Below, one piece after another: positions 1 to 6,789 of a DNA stretch of 6,807 nucleotides (its first letter is position 1; each line of letters begins with the position of its first letter). The notes beneath the pieces are model-generated. The model was not told where the DNA came from. It did not search any database and worked only from the letters and a program-made list of their open reading frames with translations. The DNA is from an uncultured Rikenellaceae bacterium (lineage in GTDB: Bacteria; Bacteroidota; Bacteroidia; Bacteroidales; Rikenellaceae), in the NCBI GenBank assembly GCA_947074135.1, contig CAMTOL010000127.1:1-6807 (forward strand). Direction: 5' to 3'. Position numbers and translations under genes: made by a program.

Positions 1-2
1 AC

Positions 3-245
3 CCAAGTAAAATCAACACTAAAAATGTTCAGATTCTAAATCGTGTTAAGATTAGAAATGTAGCAACCGGTAAGGAATTTTTATATCAATTGGTTAGCGA
101 AAGCGAAGCAAACATTAAAGAGGGTAAACTTTCTGTCGGAACTCCTATTGCCAAGGCACTACTTGGCAAGAAAAAAGGTGCTATTGTTTCGGTAACCGTA
201 CCTAACGGCACAATGGAACTCGAAATATTAGAGATTTCAATCTAA
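3..245 (+). CDS. greA: Transcription elongation factor GreA, C-terminal part (5' end outside window)
   Basis: Eighty in-frame codons end at TAA 243-245. The translation contains NRVKIRNVATGKEF, then SEANIKEGKLSVGTPIAKAL, then LGKKKGAIVSVTVPNG and ends LEILEISI. This is the typical C-terminal FKBP-like domain of GreA/GreB, with its conserved 'GK-S-P-KALLGKK-GD/A-V-V-PNG' pattern. The family is usually about 157 residues, so the N-terminal coiled-coil finger that enters the RNA polymerase secondary channel lies outside the window. Gre factors stimulate transcript cleavage by backtracked RNA polymerase in the cytoplasm. GreA is preferred over GreB because it is the common form in Bacteroidota, but the missing coiled coil would decide this. 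A strong intrinsic terminator begins 23 nt after the stop, so greA is the last gene of its transcript. Confidence 0.9.
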   Translation, partial: PSKINTKNVQILNRVKIRNVATGKEFLYQLVSESEANIKEGKLSVGTPIAKALLGKKKGAIVSVTVPNGTMELEILEISI

Positions 246-267
246 GTTTTTAAAGCTCACATAAAAG

Positions 268-307
268 AAATCCGTCAAACAATCAACTTGCTTGACGGAT
301 TTTTTTT
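268..307 (+). terminator. Intrinsic terminator after greA, probably bidirectional
   Basis: A perfect 11-bp stem, AAATCCGTCAA (268-278) with TTGACGGATTT (292-302), encloses a 13-nt loop and runs into eight consecutive T residues (300-307). This is a classic rho-independent terminator for greA. Read on the - strand, the same stem is preceded by an A tract and followed by TTTCTTTTAT, so it can also end the - strand transcript whose last stop codon is at 345-347. The remaining bases between the two genes (246-267 and 308-344) show nothing else. Confidence 0.9.
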
Positions 308-344
308 CTAATTCCTAACTGACAACAAGTACACTCACAATCAA

Positions 345-2015
345 CTAATAACTAAAACTACTGCCGCCTAAATACTCTCTGAGAATTGATGTAGGAGGTA
401 GCTCGTGGTCCGAAAGCTCAATAAAGTAACTCAAGAAATTACGCAAGCGCAAAGCCTCAGCATACTCATTAGTATTGGCAGGGACTGTTAAAAGAAGCGG
501 CTCAGCAAAGTGTTTGAGTATCGAAAACTCATAGAGCAAAGCTGTGTTAAACATAACATCGGCCTCTTCTTGAAACGGAAATATATGACGGTCTTCGCCT
601 CGACGAACACTAGCCCACTCCGAGAGTGTGTGTTGTGCAGTACGACCTCTAAAACTATTATCTCGCACAATTCTTCTCAACAATCGATTATCTGTTGTAT
701 GGATAACGCTCGTGTCGTCAATCGATAGTGCTGTCAATGCTGACGCGTAGATACAGAACTTATCGTGACGCTCAATCGACGGTGTTAATCCCGGATTTAG
801 AGCGTGAATACCCTCAACTATAAGGATTGAACGATCATTGAGCTTCATTTTAACGCCAGAGTCAATTTTAGTACCTTTAACAAAATCGAAACGAGGCAAG
901 CTAACTTCATCTCCTGCCAGAAGCGCAGCTAAATCACGATTAAAATAGTCTATATCAATAGCCTCCAATGATTCAAAGTCATATTTACCATTCTCATCAA
1001 GCGGGGTCTGTTCTCGTTCGACAAAGTAGTCATCTAACGATATTTGGCGCGGCTGAAGCCCCAAAACCGACAATTGGATTGAGAGCCGTTTGGCAAAAGT
1101 AGTTTTGCCGCTACTACTAGGTCCAGCAATGAGTATCAACTTGACACCTTGCACATCGTGTTGCTCATAAATTTTATCGGCCAAGTCCGAAAAGAGTTTC
1201 TCTTGAAGTGCTTCGGCAATTTTAATTACCTCCCCTCCCTCTCCTGCTAATATTCTTTCGTTCAAATCACCAATAGTAGGTACTCCTAAAATATCTATCC
1301 ATCGTTGATATATCTTAAAAACAGCAAACATCTTATCGGTCTGAATTATTGGAGCAACCTTTGTCGTATCGCCACTTGTTGGCAATAGCAAGGCAACTCC
1401 ACCACCAAAAGGCTCTAAATCAAATACCTTAATCTTAGAGGTTGAGCTAAGCATAGCTCCATAGAAGTAGTCATAGAGTCCGCCCAAGTTGTAGGCAGTG
1501 AGCCAATAGCGAGGTCGTGTGCGGCAAAGCGAGATTTTATCTTCTCTACCTTGCGCTACAAAAAGCTTAATCGCATCTTCGAACTCTATCTTCTCTTTAA
1601 CAATCGCAATATTGGCTGCAACGAGTTCGTGCATCCGAGTCTTTATCCTATCGACATCTATCTTCTCTATAACCTCTTCGCCATTAATCTGGACATAATA
1701 TCCGCTACCAATAGGGTGCATAACACGAACTCTGGTACTCTCGCCCATAACATCACGCACTGCCTTTTGGAGCAGGAATATTGCCGAACGAGCATAGACT
1801 CGACGTCCTTCTGTAGAGTCCAGTTCAACAAAACGAATCGATTTATTCTCATAGATAGGCATATTTAACTCTCTAATTTTATTATCGACGTATGCTGCAA
1901 CATATCTAGAAGCAACCTCCTCTGAAAAGAGTATCCTGAGAATTTCATTTAATTTAGCACCTATGTTAACATAGATTTTCTTATCGACATTTTCGATTCT
2001 AACCTCGATTTGCAT
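345..2015 (-). CDS. Nucleoside kinase (uridine kinase/PRK family) with N-terminal TGS and ThrRS-like domains
   Basis: This 556-residue protein has a C-terminal P-loop kinase domain (about 290-500). It contains a Walker A motif GPSSSGKTT (298-306), ISLDDYF (325-331) typical of uridine kinases, VEGIHALNP (400-408), and an Arg-rich segment RLLRRIVRDNSFRGR (444-458) resembling the lid region. Residues 1-62 resemble a TGS domain. About 70-250 resembles the second additional (SAD) domain of threonyl-tRNA synthetase, including the segment YNLGGLYDYFYG (175-186). Such fusions are known in Bacteroidota and some Firmicutes/Thermotogae and are usually annotated as nucleoside or uridine kinase. The expected reaction is NTP-dependent phosphorylation of uridine/cytidine to UMP/CMP in the cytoplasm, but the true substrate is inferred. 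The SAD-like part keeps only some zinc-site residues (H100, C164), so tRNA editing is doubtful. The ATG at 2015 opens directly into the TGS domain. There is no clear Shine-Dalgarno sequence. It starts 30 nt after the cls stop, suggesting an operon. Confidence 0.87.
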   Translation of the reverse strand: MQIEVRIENVDKKIYVNIGAKLNEILRILFSEEVASRYVAAYVDNKIRELNMPIYENKSIRFVELDSTEGRRVYARSAIFLLQKAVRDVMGESTRVRVMHPIGSGYYVQINGEEVIEKIDVDRIKTRMHELVAANIAIVKEKIEFEDAIKLFVAQGREDKISLCRTRPRYWLTAYNLGGLYDYFYGAMLSSTSKIKVFDLEPFGGGVALLLPTSGDTTKVAPIIQTDKMFAVFKIYQRWIDILGVPTIGDLNERILAGEGGEVIKIAEALQEKLFSDLADKIYEQHDVQGVKLILIAGPSSSGKTTFAKRLSIQLSVLGLQPRQISLDDYFVEREQTPLDENGKYDFESLEAIDIDYFNRDLAALLAGDEVSLPRFDFVKGTKIDSGVKMKLNDRSILIVEGIHALNPGLTPSIERHDKFCIYASALTALSIDDTSVIHTTDNRLLRRIVRDNSFRGRTAQHTLSEWASVRRGEDRHIFPFQEEADVMFNTALLYEFSILKHFAEPLLLTVPANTNEYAEALRLRNFLSYFIELSDHELPPTSILREYLGGSSFSY

Positions 2016-2045
2016 ATAGTTATCAATATTAAATAAATATTAGAG

Positions 2046-3491
2046 TTACAGTAGTGGTGAGAATAGGCGAGCTGCAGCCTCTTTAAAATTATCTTTCTGC
2101 TTTCTACCCTCCCATCCTTTCAATGTAAGGTGTCGGCAATACCTCAAATCACGCAAAAAAGTTAACTCCATCTCAGTAGCAATATTTTCATCGTAAATCA
2201 TTGCCGTAATCTCAAAATTATCCTCAAAACTTCGAGTATCCATATTTGCAGAACCAATCGAACCAAAATTACCGTCAATAACCATCAGCTTAGAGTGATT
2301 AAACCCACGACGATAGAGAAAAACTCCAACTTTTGCTTCGAGAAGCTCGGTAAAATAGGAGCGTGATGCCCAGTGGACCATCTTCGAGTCAGGTTTTTCG
2401 GGCAGCATAACTCGAACATCTATTCCACTTAATGCAGCCACCTTTAGAGCTGTCAATAACGACTCATTGGGCAGGAAATATGGAGTTGAGATATAGATAA
2501 AACGTTTGGCTCGCGAAATTGCAGCAAAAAAAGCCTGCATAATAGAGGCGTAATCACTATCAGGTCCTGAAAGTGCAAGTTGGCAAGGGACAATGGTGTC
2601 AATCTGTTCGACGGCAGGAAAAAACTGAACACTCTTCTTTAGACTTCTCTTCGAAGCTGCATACCAATCGGTTATAAATGTTACCTGAAGCATACGCACA
2701 ACCTCGCCTGTTAGCTTTAAATGGGTATCTCGCCAGATTCCATTTTTTGTACCATTAAGATATCTGTCTGCAATATTTAAACCTCCAGTAAAACCAACTA
2801 TCCCATCGACCACAACTATCTTGCGATGGTTACGGTAGTTTGCCTTACTAGTAAACCAAGGAAAAACTACTGGCATAAAGCTAACCATTTCAACCCCAGC
2901 TTTTTTAAGGCGTTTAATATATTTCCGAGATAACGACCAACTTCCAACGTCATCATAAAGCACCCTAACCTCAATCCCTTGACTCGCTTTATCGCACAAA
3001 ATATCTGCAAGTTTATTTCCCAACTCATCATCTTCAATAATATAATACTGAATATGGATATGATGTTTAGCCTGAGAAATTGCATCAAATATCTCAGGAA
3101 ATGTTTGAGAACCATTATTGAGTATCTCAATCGAATTATGAATAGTGATTGGCGTTTTACTATTGTAGAGCAATAATTTAACAATGTCTATATGATCTTT
3201 GACCTCATCTTGGTCAAAACTATCAATATTGTTAATTTGCCACGACGAAAGCAGTTCGATTTGACGAAGATTTCTCAACTCTTTTAGATTGAATATCTTG
3301 CGTTTACGATAACTCTGCCCAAAAAACGCATAGAATACTAGTCCAACCACAGGAAAGACAACCACAACTACTATCCATATAAAAGCTCGAGTTGGGTCAC
3401 GGCGCTCAAAAAGCACAGTATAAACCGACGCGGCAACTAAAAGAAAATAGAAGCCTATCGCAATAACGTATGTATAATCCCAAATAGTCAT
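2046..3491 (-). CDS. cls: Cardiolipin synthase (two HKD phospholipase D motifs)
   Basis: The 481-residue protein matches ClsA-type cardiolipin synthases in length and domain order. Two N-terminal membrane helices (about 8-28 and 36-57) are separated by FERRDPTRAF and followed by the basic segment YRKRKIF. Two phospholipase D repeats follow. The first has HRKIVVVD (222-229), followed by GGLN (236-239). The second has HSKLMVID (399-406), followed by GSAN (413-416). Both HxKx4D catalytic motifs are intact, so the enzyme should be active. It condenses two phosphatidylglycerol molecules to cardiolipin plus glycerol at the inner membrane, although related Cls enzymes can use phosphatidylethanolamine as a co-substrate. 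The ATG at 3489-3491 is just upstream of the first helix, as expected. An AT-rich region lies upstream and the gene is divergent from korA. The kinase gene follows after 30 nt and is probably co-transcribed. I could not identify a convincing promoter for it. Confidence 0.94.
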   Translation of the reverse strand: MTIWDYTYVIAIGFYFLLVAASVYTVLFERRDPTRAFIWIVVVVVFPVVGLVFYAFFGQSYRKRKIFNLKELRNLRQIELLSSWQINNIDSFDQDEVKDHIDIVKLLLYNSKTPITIHNSIEILNNGSQTFPEIFDAISQAKHHIHIQYYIIEDDELGNKLADILCDKASQGIEVRVLYDDVGSWSLSRKYIKRLKKAGVEMVSFMPVVFPWFTSKANYRNHRKIVVVDGIVGFTGGLNIADRYLNGTKNGIWRDTHLKLTGEVVRMLQVTFITDWYAASKRSLKKSVQFFPAVEQIDTIVPCQLALSGPDSDYASIMQAFFAAISRAKRFIYISTPYFLPNESLLTALKVAALSGIDVRVMLPEKPDSKMVHWASRSYFTELLEAKVGVFLYRRGFNHSKLMVIDGNFGSIGSANMDTRSFEDNFEITAMIYDENIATEMELTFLRDLRYCRHLTLKGWEGRKQKDNFKEAAARLFSPLL

Positions 3492-3566
3492 AATTTATTA
3501 ACTTTGAGCCGTAGCGAAGATACACATAAATTTAATAATTACATACAAAAATCATAACATTTTTCC

Positions 3567-3578
3567 ATATAGCTATAT
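3567..3578. promoter_or_regulatory. 12-bp perfect palindrome, possible operator
   Basis: ATATAGCTATAT reads identically on both strands and sits between the divergent cls and korA genes, 75 nt before the cls start codon and about 47 nt upstream of the korA TTTG element. A repressor or activator site is possible. The surrounding sequence is AT-rich, where short palindromes arise by chance, and no second copy was seen in the window. I know of no regulator with this exact site. Confidence 0.2.
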
Positions 3579-3624
3579 AAAAAACATTACATATAATCAA
3601 AACGAACAAAGCCTGAAAAAAATA

Positions 3625-3655
3625 TTTGCAATTATAAAATTGTTTATTACATTTG
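3625..3655 (+). promoter_or_regulatory. Bacteroidota-type (primary sigma) promoter for korAB
   Basis: TTTG at 3625-3628 is followed, after exactly 19 nt, by TACATTTG at 3648-3655. Together they match the published Bacteroides consensus of TTTG at about -33 and TAnnTTTG at about -7 with 19-21 nt between. Transcription would start a few bases after 3655, giving an 85-nt AT-rich leader before the korA ATG at 3745. No Shine-Dalgarno sequence precedes that ATG, as is common in this phylum. The match is seen directly; activity is inferred. Confidence 0.65.
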
Positions 3656-3744
3656 TTATAGTTTTCACATTATTATAAAATTTATTCGTCATATAGCGAA
3701 GAATTAGCTAGAAAAATAAATAATTAATTAACATATAAATAAGT

Positions 3745-5583
3745 ATGAATCAAGAAAAAAAAGAGGTCGTAATCCGTTTTTCGGGCGACTCTGGAGATGG
3801 TATGCAGCTGACAGGTCTTCTATTTAGCGACACATCTGCACTCGTCGGTAACGCAACCTCGACATTCCCTGATTTTCCTGCCGAAATTCGTGCTCCTCAA
3901 GGAACCGTAGCTGGGGTTTCAGGTTTTCAGGTTAATTTTGGTAGCACTAACATTTTAACTCCTGGCGACTATTGTGATGTGCTTGTTGCAATGAATCCAG
4001 CTGCTCTTAAAGCAAACAGATGTTGGTTAAAAAAAGATGCAACAATTATTTGTGATGCAGACAGTTTTGCTAAAAAAGATTTAGAAAAGGCTGCCTTCTG
4101 CACCGACAATCCATTTACAGAGCTTGGGATAGAGGATTACAATATTGTTATGTGCCCCATCACTACGATGACTAAAGATGCTCTAGCTGAGAGTGGACTC
4201 GACAACAAAAGTATCGTTAAGTGTAAAAATATGTTTGCACTTGGCATTTGCTACTATATGTTTGACCGTCCAACGGAGCACTCTTTCGAATATTTCGACA
4301 AAAAATTTAAGAAAAAACCAGCGATTGCTGAAGCAAATAAAACTGTGTTAAAAGCAGGGATTAACTACGCTGCTAACACACACCAATTTGCAAACACTTA
4401 TAAAGTAGGCAAAGCAAAACAAGAAAAAGGTACCTATCGTTCAATCACAGGTAATCAAGCTACTGCGTGGGGACTTATAGCTGCCGCTGAAAAGAGTGGA
4501 CGACCACTTTTCTGCGGATCATACCCTATTACTCCAGCCACTGCAATTCTCGAAGAGTTGGCTAAACGCAAAGATTTGGGTGTTAAAACACTTCAAGCCG
4601 AAGATGAAATTGCAGGTATTTGCACCTCAATTGGAGCTGCATTTGCAGGTAACTTTGCTGTTACAACTACGTCAGGACCTGGTCTATCGCTCAAAAGCGA
4701 AGCTCTTGGTCTTGCAGTTATGACCGAACTTCCACTAGTTATTGTTGACGTTCAACGTGGTGGTCCTTCGACAGGTCTGCCTACCAAAACCGAACAGGCC
4801 GACCTCGACCAAGCTCTGTGGGGCAGAAATGGCGAGTGTCCACTAGTGGTAATGGCTGCTTCAACTCCATCGGATTGTTTTAATGCAGCGTTTAAGGCAG
4901 GTAAGGTGTCGTTGGAACATATGACTCCTGTTATCCTACTTACAGACGGGTTCATTGCAAATGGTAGCGAACCTTGGAAAATCCCTTCAATGAAAGACTA
5001 TCCAACTATTGTTCCACCAATCATAGCTGAAAAACCAGAAGGTGGTTACTTACCTTACAAACGTGATGAGAAACGTTTGGCAAGAGAGTGGGCGTTACCT
5101 GGAACTGTTGGACTTGAGCACCGTATAGGTGGACTTGAAAAAGACTTCCTTAAAGGTTCTGTTTCGCACGTTCCAGAGAATCACCAAAAAATGGTTGACA
5201 TTCGTGCCGCTAAAGTTGCTAAAGTTGCTGAATTTATGCCTGAACAAACTGTTTATGGCGACAAGAGTGGCGATGTGTTGGTAGTTGGCTGGGGTGGAAC
5301 TTACGGACACCTTCGCACTGCAGTCGATGCTCTTAGAGCTGAGGGCAAGAGTATCTCGCACGCTCATTTCGAACTTATCAACCCACTTCCAAGAGGCGTT
5401 GAAAAGATATTCAAAAGTTTCAAAAAGATTATTGTATGTGAGTTGAATATGGGTCAGTTTGCCAACTACCTAAGAATGAATTTCCAACAATTCAACTATC
5501 TACAATTCAACAAAACTCAGGGTCTTCCATTCACTGTGGAGGAGTTAATCGAGAAATTCAACTTAGTGATCAGTGATAAGTGA
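3745..5583 (+). CDS. korA: 2-oxoglutarate:ferredoxin oxidoreductase, alpha subunit (fused gamma-alpha)
   Basis: The 612-residue protein begins with a gamma-type domain (about 7-190; RFSGDSGDGMQLTG at 11-24 and the segment FPAEIRAPQGTVAGVSGFQV). A pyrimidine-binding alpha domain follows (about 232-420), with YPITPAT (260-266), AEDEIAG (285-291), TSGPGLSL (309-316) and QRGGPSTGLPTKTEQADL (337-354). The C-terminal domain (about 508-600) includes VLVVGWGGTYGHLR. In characterised 2-oxoacid:ferredoxin oxidoreductases the YPITP loop helps bind the substrate carboxylate. With KorB it interconverts 2-oxoglutarate + CoA and succinyl-CoA + CO2 using ferredoxin in the cytoplasm. In anaerobic Bacteroidota this often runs reductively to make 2-oxoglutarate. 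Specificity for 2-oxoglutarate over other 2-oxoacids is inferred from the two-subunit architecture. The ATG at 3745 places RFSGDSGDG near the N terminus as expected. The last few codons and the stop lie inside a TGATCA repeat cluster. korB follows after 91 nt. Confidence 0.93.
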   Translation: MNQEKKEVVIRFSGDSGDGMQLTGLLFSDTSALVGNATSTFPDFPAEIRAPQGTVAGVSGFQVNFGSTNILTPGDYCDVLVAMNPAALKANRCWLKKDATIICDADSFAKKDLEKAAFCTDNPFTELGIEDYNIVMCPITTMTKDALAESGLDNKSIVKCKNMFALGICYYMFDRPTEHSFEYFDKKFKKKPAIAEANKTVLKAGINYAANTHQFANTYKVGKAKQEKGTYRSITGNQATAWGLIAAAEKSGRPLFCGSYPITPATAILEELAKRKDLGVKTLQAEDEIAGICTSIGAAFAGNFAVTTTSGPGLSLKSEALGLAVMTELPLVIVDVQRGGPSTGLPTKTEQADLDQALWGRNGECPLVVMAASTPSDCFNAAFKAGKVSLEHMTPVILLTDGFIANGSEPWKIPSMKDYPTIVPPIIAEKPEGGYLPYKRDEKRLAREWALPGTVGLEHRIGGLEKDFLKGSVSHVPENHQKMVDIRAAKVAKVAEFMPEQTVYGDKSGDVLVVGWGGTYGHLRTAVDALRAEGKSISHAHFELINPLPRGVEKIFKSFKKIIVCELNMGQFANYLRMNFQQFNYLQFNKTQGLPFTVEELIEKFNLVISDK

Positions 5584-5664
5584 TCAAGCGATCAGTGTTA
5601 TTGATAGACATAGAAACATTAAAAATAAAAAACGTATCATTTGATCACCTAATCACTTGATCAC
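5566..5664. repeat. Imperfect inverted repeat of TGATCA-containing units across the korA-korB junction
   Basis: The left arm (5566-5587) reads GTGATCA GTGAT AA GTGATCAA. The right arm (5641-5664) is nearly its reverse complement. Paired blocks are 5566-5572 with 5658-5664 (7 bp), 5573-5577 with 5652-5656 (5 bp) and 5580-5587 with 5641-5648 (8 bp), with one bulged base (5657) and a small internal loop, around a 53-nt spacer. A further partial unit, GATCAGTG, at 5590-5597 directly repeats 5568-5575. The cluster holds five GATC sites in 95 nt. The left arm covers the last codons and stop of korA, and the right arm ends 10 nt before the korB ATG. In mRNA it could fold into a long stem between the two genes, or it could be a remnant of a dispersed repeat family. 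Its function is unknown. Confidence 0.75.
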
Positions 5665-5674
5665 ACAAAAGATA

Positions 5675-6694
5675 ATGAAATATACAGCACAAGATTTCAA
5701 GAGCGACCAGGAGGTTAAATGGTGTCCTGGTTGTGGCGACCACGCTATCCTAAACGCGGTTTACAAAGCACTGCCAGAGGTTGCTGAAGATTTGAACTAT
5801 ACCCACCAACGTTTTACGTTTGTCAGCGGTATCGGTTGTTCAAGTCGTTTCCCATATTATATGCAAACCTATGGTTTTCACGGCATTCACGGTCGCGCTG
5901 CCGCAATTGCTACTGGCGTTAAAGTGGCTAACCCTACTCTTTCGGTATGGATGGCAACTGGCGACGGCGACTCACTAGCTATTGGTGGTAACCACTTTAT
6001 TCACGCTATTCGCCGTAATATTGACATCAATATTATGTTGTTCAACAACCAAATTTATGGACTAACAAAAGGACAGTACTCACCTACTTCACCGCTTGGC
6101 ACAATAACCAAAACATCACCTTACGGCACAGTCGAACACCCATTCCTACCCGGTGAGATTGTACTTGGTGCACGTGGCACTTTCTTTGCTCGTTCGGTTG
6201 ATGTTGACATTAATCTAACAAAAGAGTGTTTGGTTGCATCGGCAAAACACGATGGTACTTCTGTTACTGAGATTCTTCAAAATTGCGTTATTTTCAACGA
6301 CAAAGCGTTTGAGATGTTAAGCAAAAAAGAGCTTCGTGATGAGAACACAATAGTGCTTCGTCACGGCGAGAAGATGTTATTTGGAGCTAACAAAGAAAAA
6401 GGATTAGTTCTTTCGGAACGAGGTCTTAAAGTGGTAAAAGTTGGCGAAGACGGCTACTCTATTCACGATATTTTGACTCATAACGCTCAAGACAAAGACC
6501 CAGGAGTACATATGATGTTAGTTAATATGAAGTCGCCTGAAATGCCAATTGCGCTAGGCGTTATTCGTGACGTTAAAGACCAAACTTATGATGATTGCGT
6601 TCGAGATCAACTAATCGAAGTTAGTACGCACGCTAAAATATTCAATATGGACGGGATGCTCAATAGGGGGGAAACGTGGGAGGTTAAAGAATAA
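5675..6694 (+). CDS. korB: 2-oxoglutarate:ferredoxin oxidoreductase, beta subunit (TPP and [4Fe-4S])
   Basis: From the ATG at 5675 the product has 339 residues. WCPGCGDHAIL (16-26) opens the TPP-binding beta domain. The TPP/Mg motif starts GDGD (97-100) and ends with NN (124-125), fitting GDG-x(n)-NN, and is followed by IYGLTKGQYSPTS. C17, C20, C55 (in SGIGCSS) and C204 (in LQNCVIF) match the spacing of the four cysteines that hold the single [4Fe-4S] cluster in structurally known two-subunit 2-oxoacid:ferredoxin oxidoreductases. KorB carries the decarboxylation/carboxylation site and passes electrons to an external ferredoxin. The frame stays open upstream to a TTG at 5657, which would add MITQKI. 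I prefer ATG 5675 because MKYTAQDFKSDQEVKWCPGC matches the usual KorB start and the TTG lies in the repeat. No clear Shine-Dalgarno sequence is seen. It is probably co-transcribed with korA. Confidence 0.93.
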   Translation: MKYTAQDFKSDQEVKWCPGCGDHAILNAVYKALPEVAEDLNYTHQRFTFVSGIGCSSRFPYYMQTYGFHGIHGRAAAIATGVKVANPTLSVWMATGDGDSLAIGGNHFIHAIRRNIDINIMLFNNQIYGLTKGQYSPTSPLGTITKTSPYGTVEHPFLPGEIVLGARGTFFARSVDVDINLTKECLVASAKHDGTSVTEILQNCVIFNDKAFEMLSKKELRDENTIVLRHGEKMLFGANKEKGLVLSERGLKVVKVGEDGYSIHDILTHNAQDKDPGVHMMLVNMKSPEMPIALGVIRDVKDQTYDDCVRDQLIEVSTHAKIFNMDGMLNRGETWEVKE

Positions 6695-6750
6695 TTAGCA
6701 AAAGTAGATGAAAAAATCAAAAGAGTGTCACTGTAAGTAAAGAAAGGGGC

Positions 6751-6774
6751 ACCTGTACTTTTACAGGTAAAGTA
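6751..6774 (+). other. Two overlapping, mutually exclusive small hairpins downstream of korB
   Basis: ACCTGTA (6751-6757) pairs with TACAGGT (6762-6768) around a 4-nt loop, giving a perfect 7-bp stem. Alternatively TACTTT (6756-6761) pairs with AAAGTA (6769-6774) around TACAGGT. The two cannot form together. Downstream is A-rich rather than T-rich, so this is not a standard + strand terminator. It may belong to the leader of the next gene or be an mRNA 3'-end structure. The rest of 6695-6807 is A-rich with no other recognisable feature. Confidence 0.35.
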
Positions 6775-6789
6775 ATAAAAAAAGTCAAA

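Larger units (their letters stand above)
3492..3744. other. AT-rich divergent intergenic region between cls and korA
   Basis: These 253 nt separate the cls start codon (- strand) from the korA start codon (+ strand). They are very AT-rich and contain no supportable gene on either strand. The + strand half holds the likely korA promoter (3625-3655) and a leader of about 85 nt. A perfect 12-bp dyad, ATATAGCTATAT, lies at 3567-3578. For cls, the best - strand candidate is GATTTTTG (complement of 3546-3553), one mismatch from TAnnTTTG, but no TTTG element sits at the expected distance upstream, so the cls promoter is unresolved. Confidence 0.7.

Noticed and set aside
510..728. Open frame of 72 codons on the + strand
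   Set aside because: It lies wholly antisense to the kinase gene, has no recognisable domain, and is explained as a shadow of that gene's coding strand.
1551..1868. Open frame of 105 codons on the + strand
   Set aside because: It is antisense to the conserved N-terminal half of the kinase fusion and its low-complexity translation shows no known motif.
2867..3184. Open frame of 105 codons on the - strand inside cls
   Set aside because: It is an alternative frame within the intact PLD-domain gene; its translation has no family resemblance.
3546..3576. Promoter for cls on the - strand
   Set aside because: GATTTTTG is one mismatch from TAnnTTTG, but no TTTG element occurs 19-21 nt further upstream, so the match is too weak.
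5095..5367. Open frame of 90 codons on the - strand inside korA
   Set aside because: It is antisense to the conserved C-terminal part of KorA and has no motif or separate regulatory signals.
5566..5664. CRISPR array or insertion-sequence ends
   Set aside because: The units are too short and unevenly spaced for CRISPR, the 53-nt spacer has no coding capacity, and there is no transposase or target-site duplication.
6708..6740. Ten-codon ORF MKKSKECHCK
   Set aside because: It is too short to call as a gene, has no clear ribosome binding site, and no conservation can be assessed; kept only as part of a finding.
6751..6768. Intrinsic terminator for korB
   Set aside because: The 7-bp stem is not followed by a T tract on the + strand (the downstream bases are A-rich), and the - strand downstream is only weakly T-rich.
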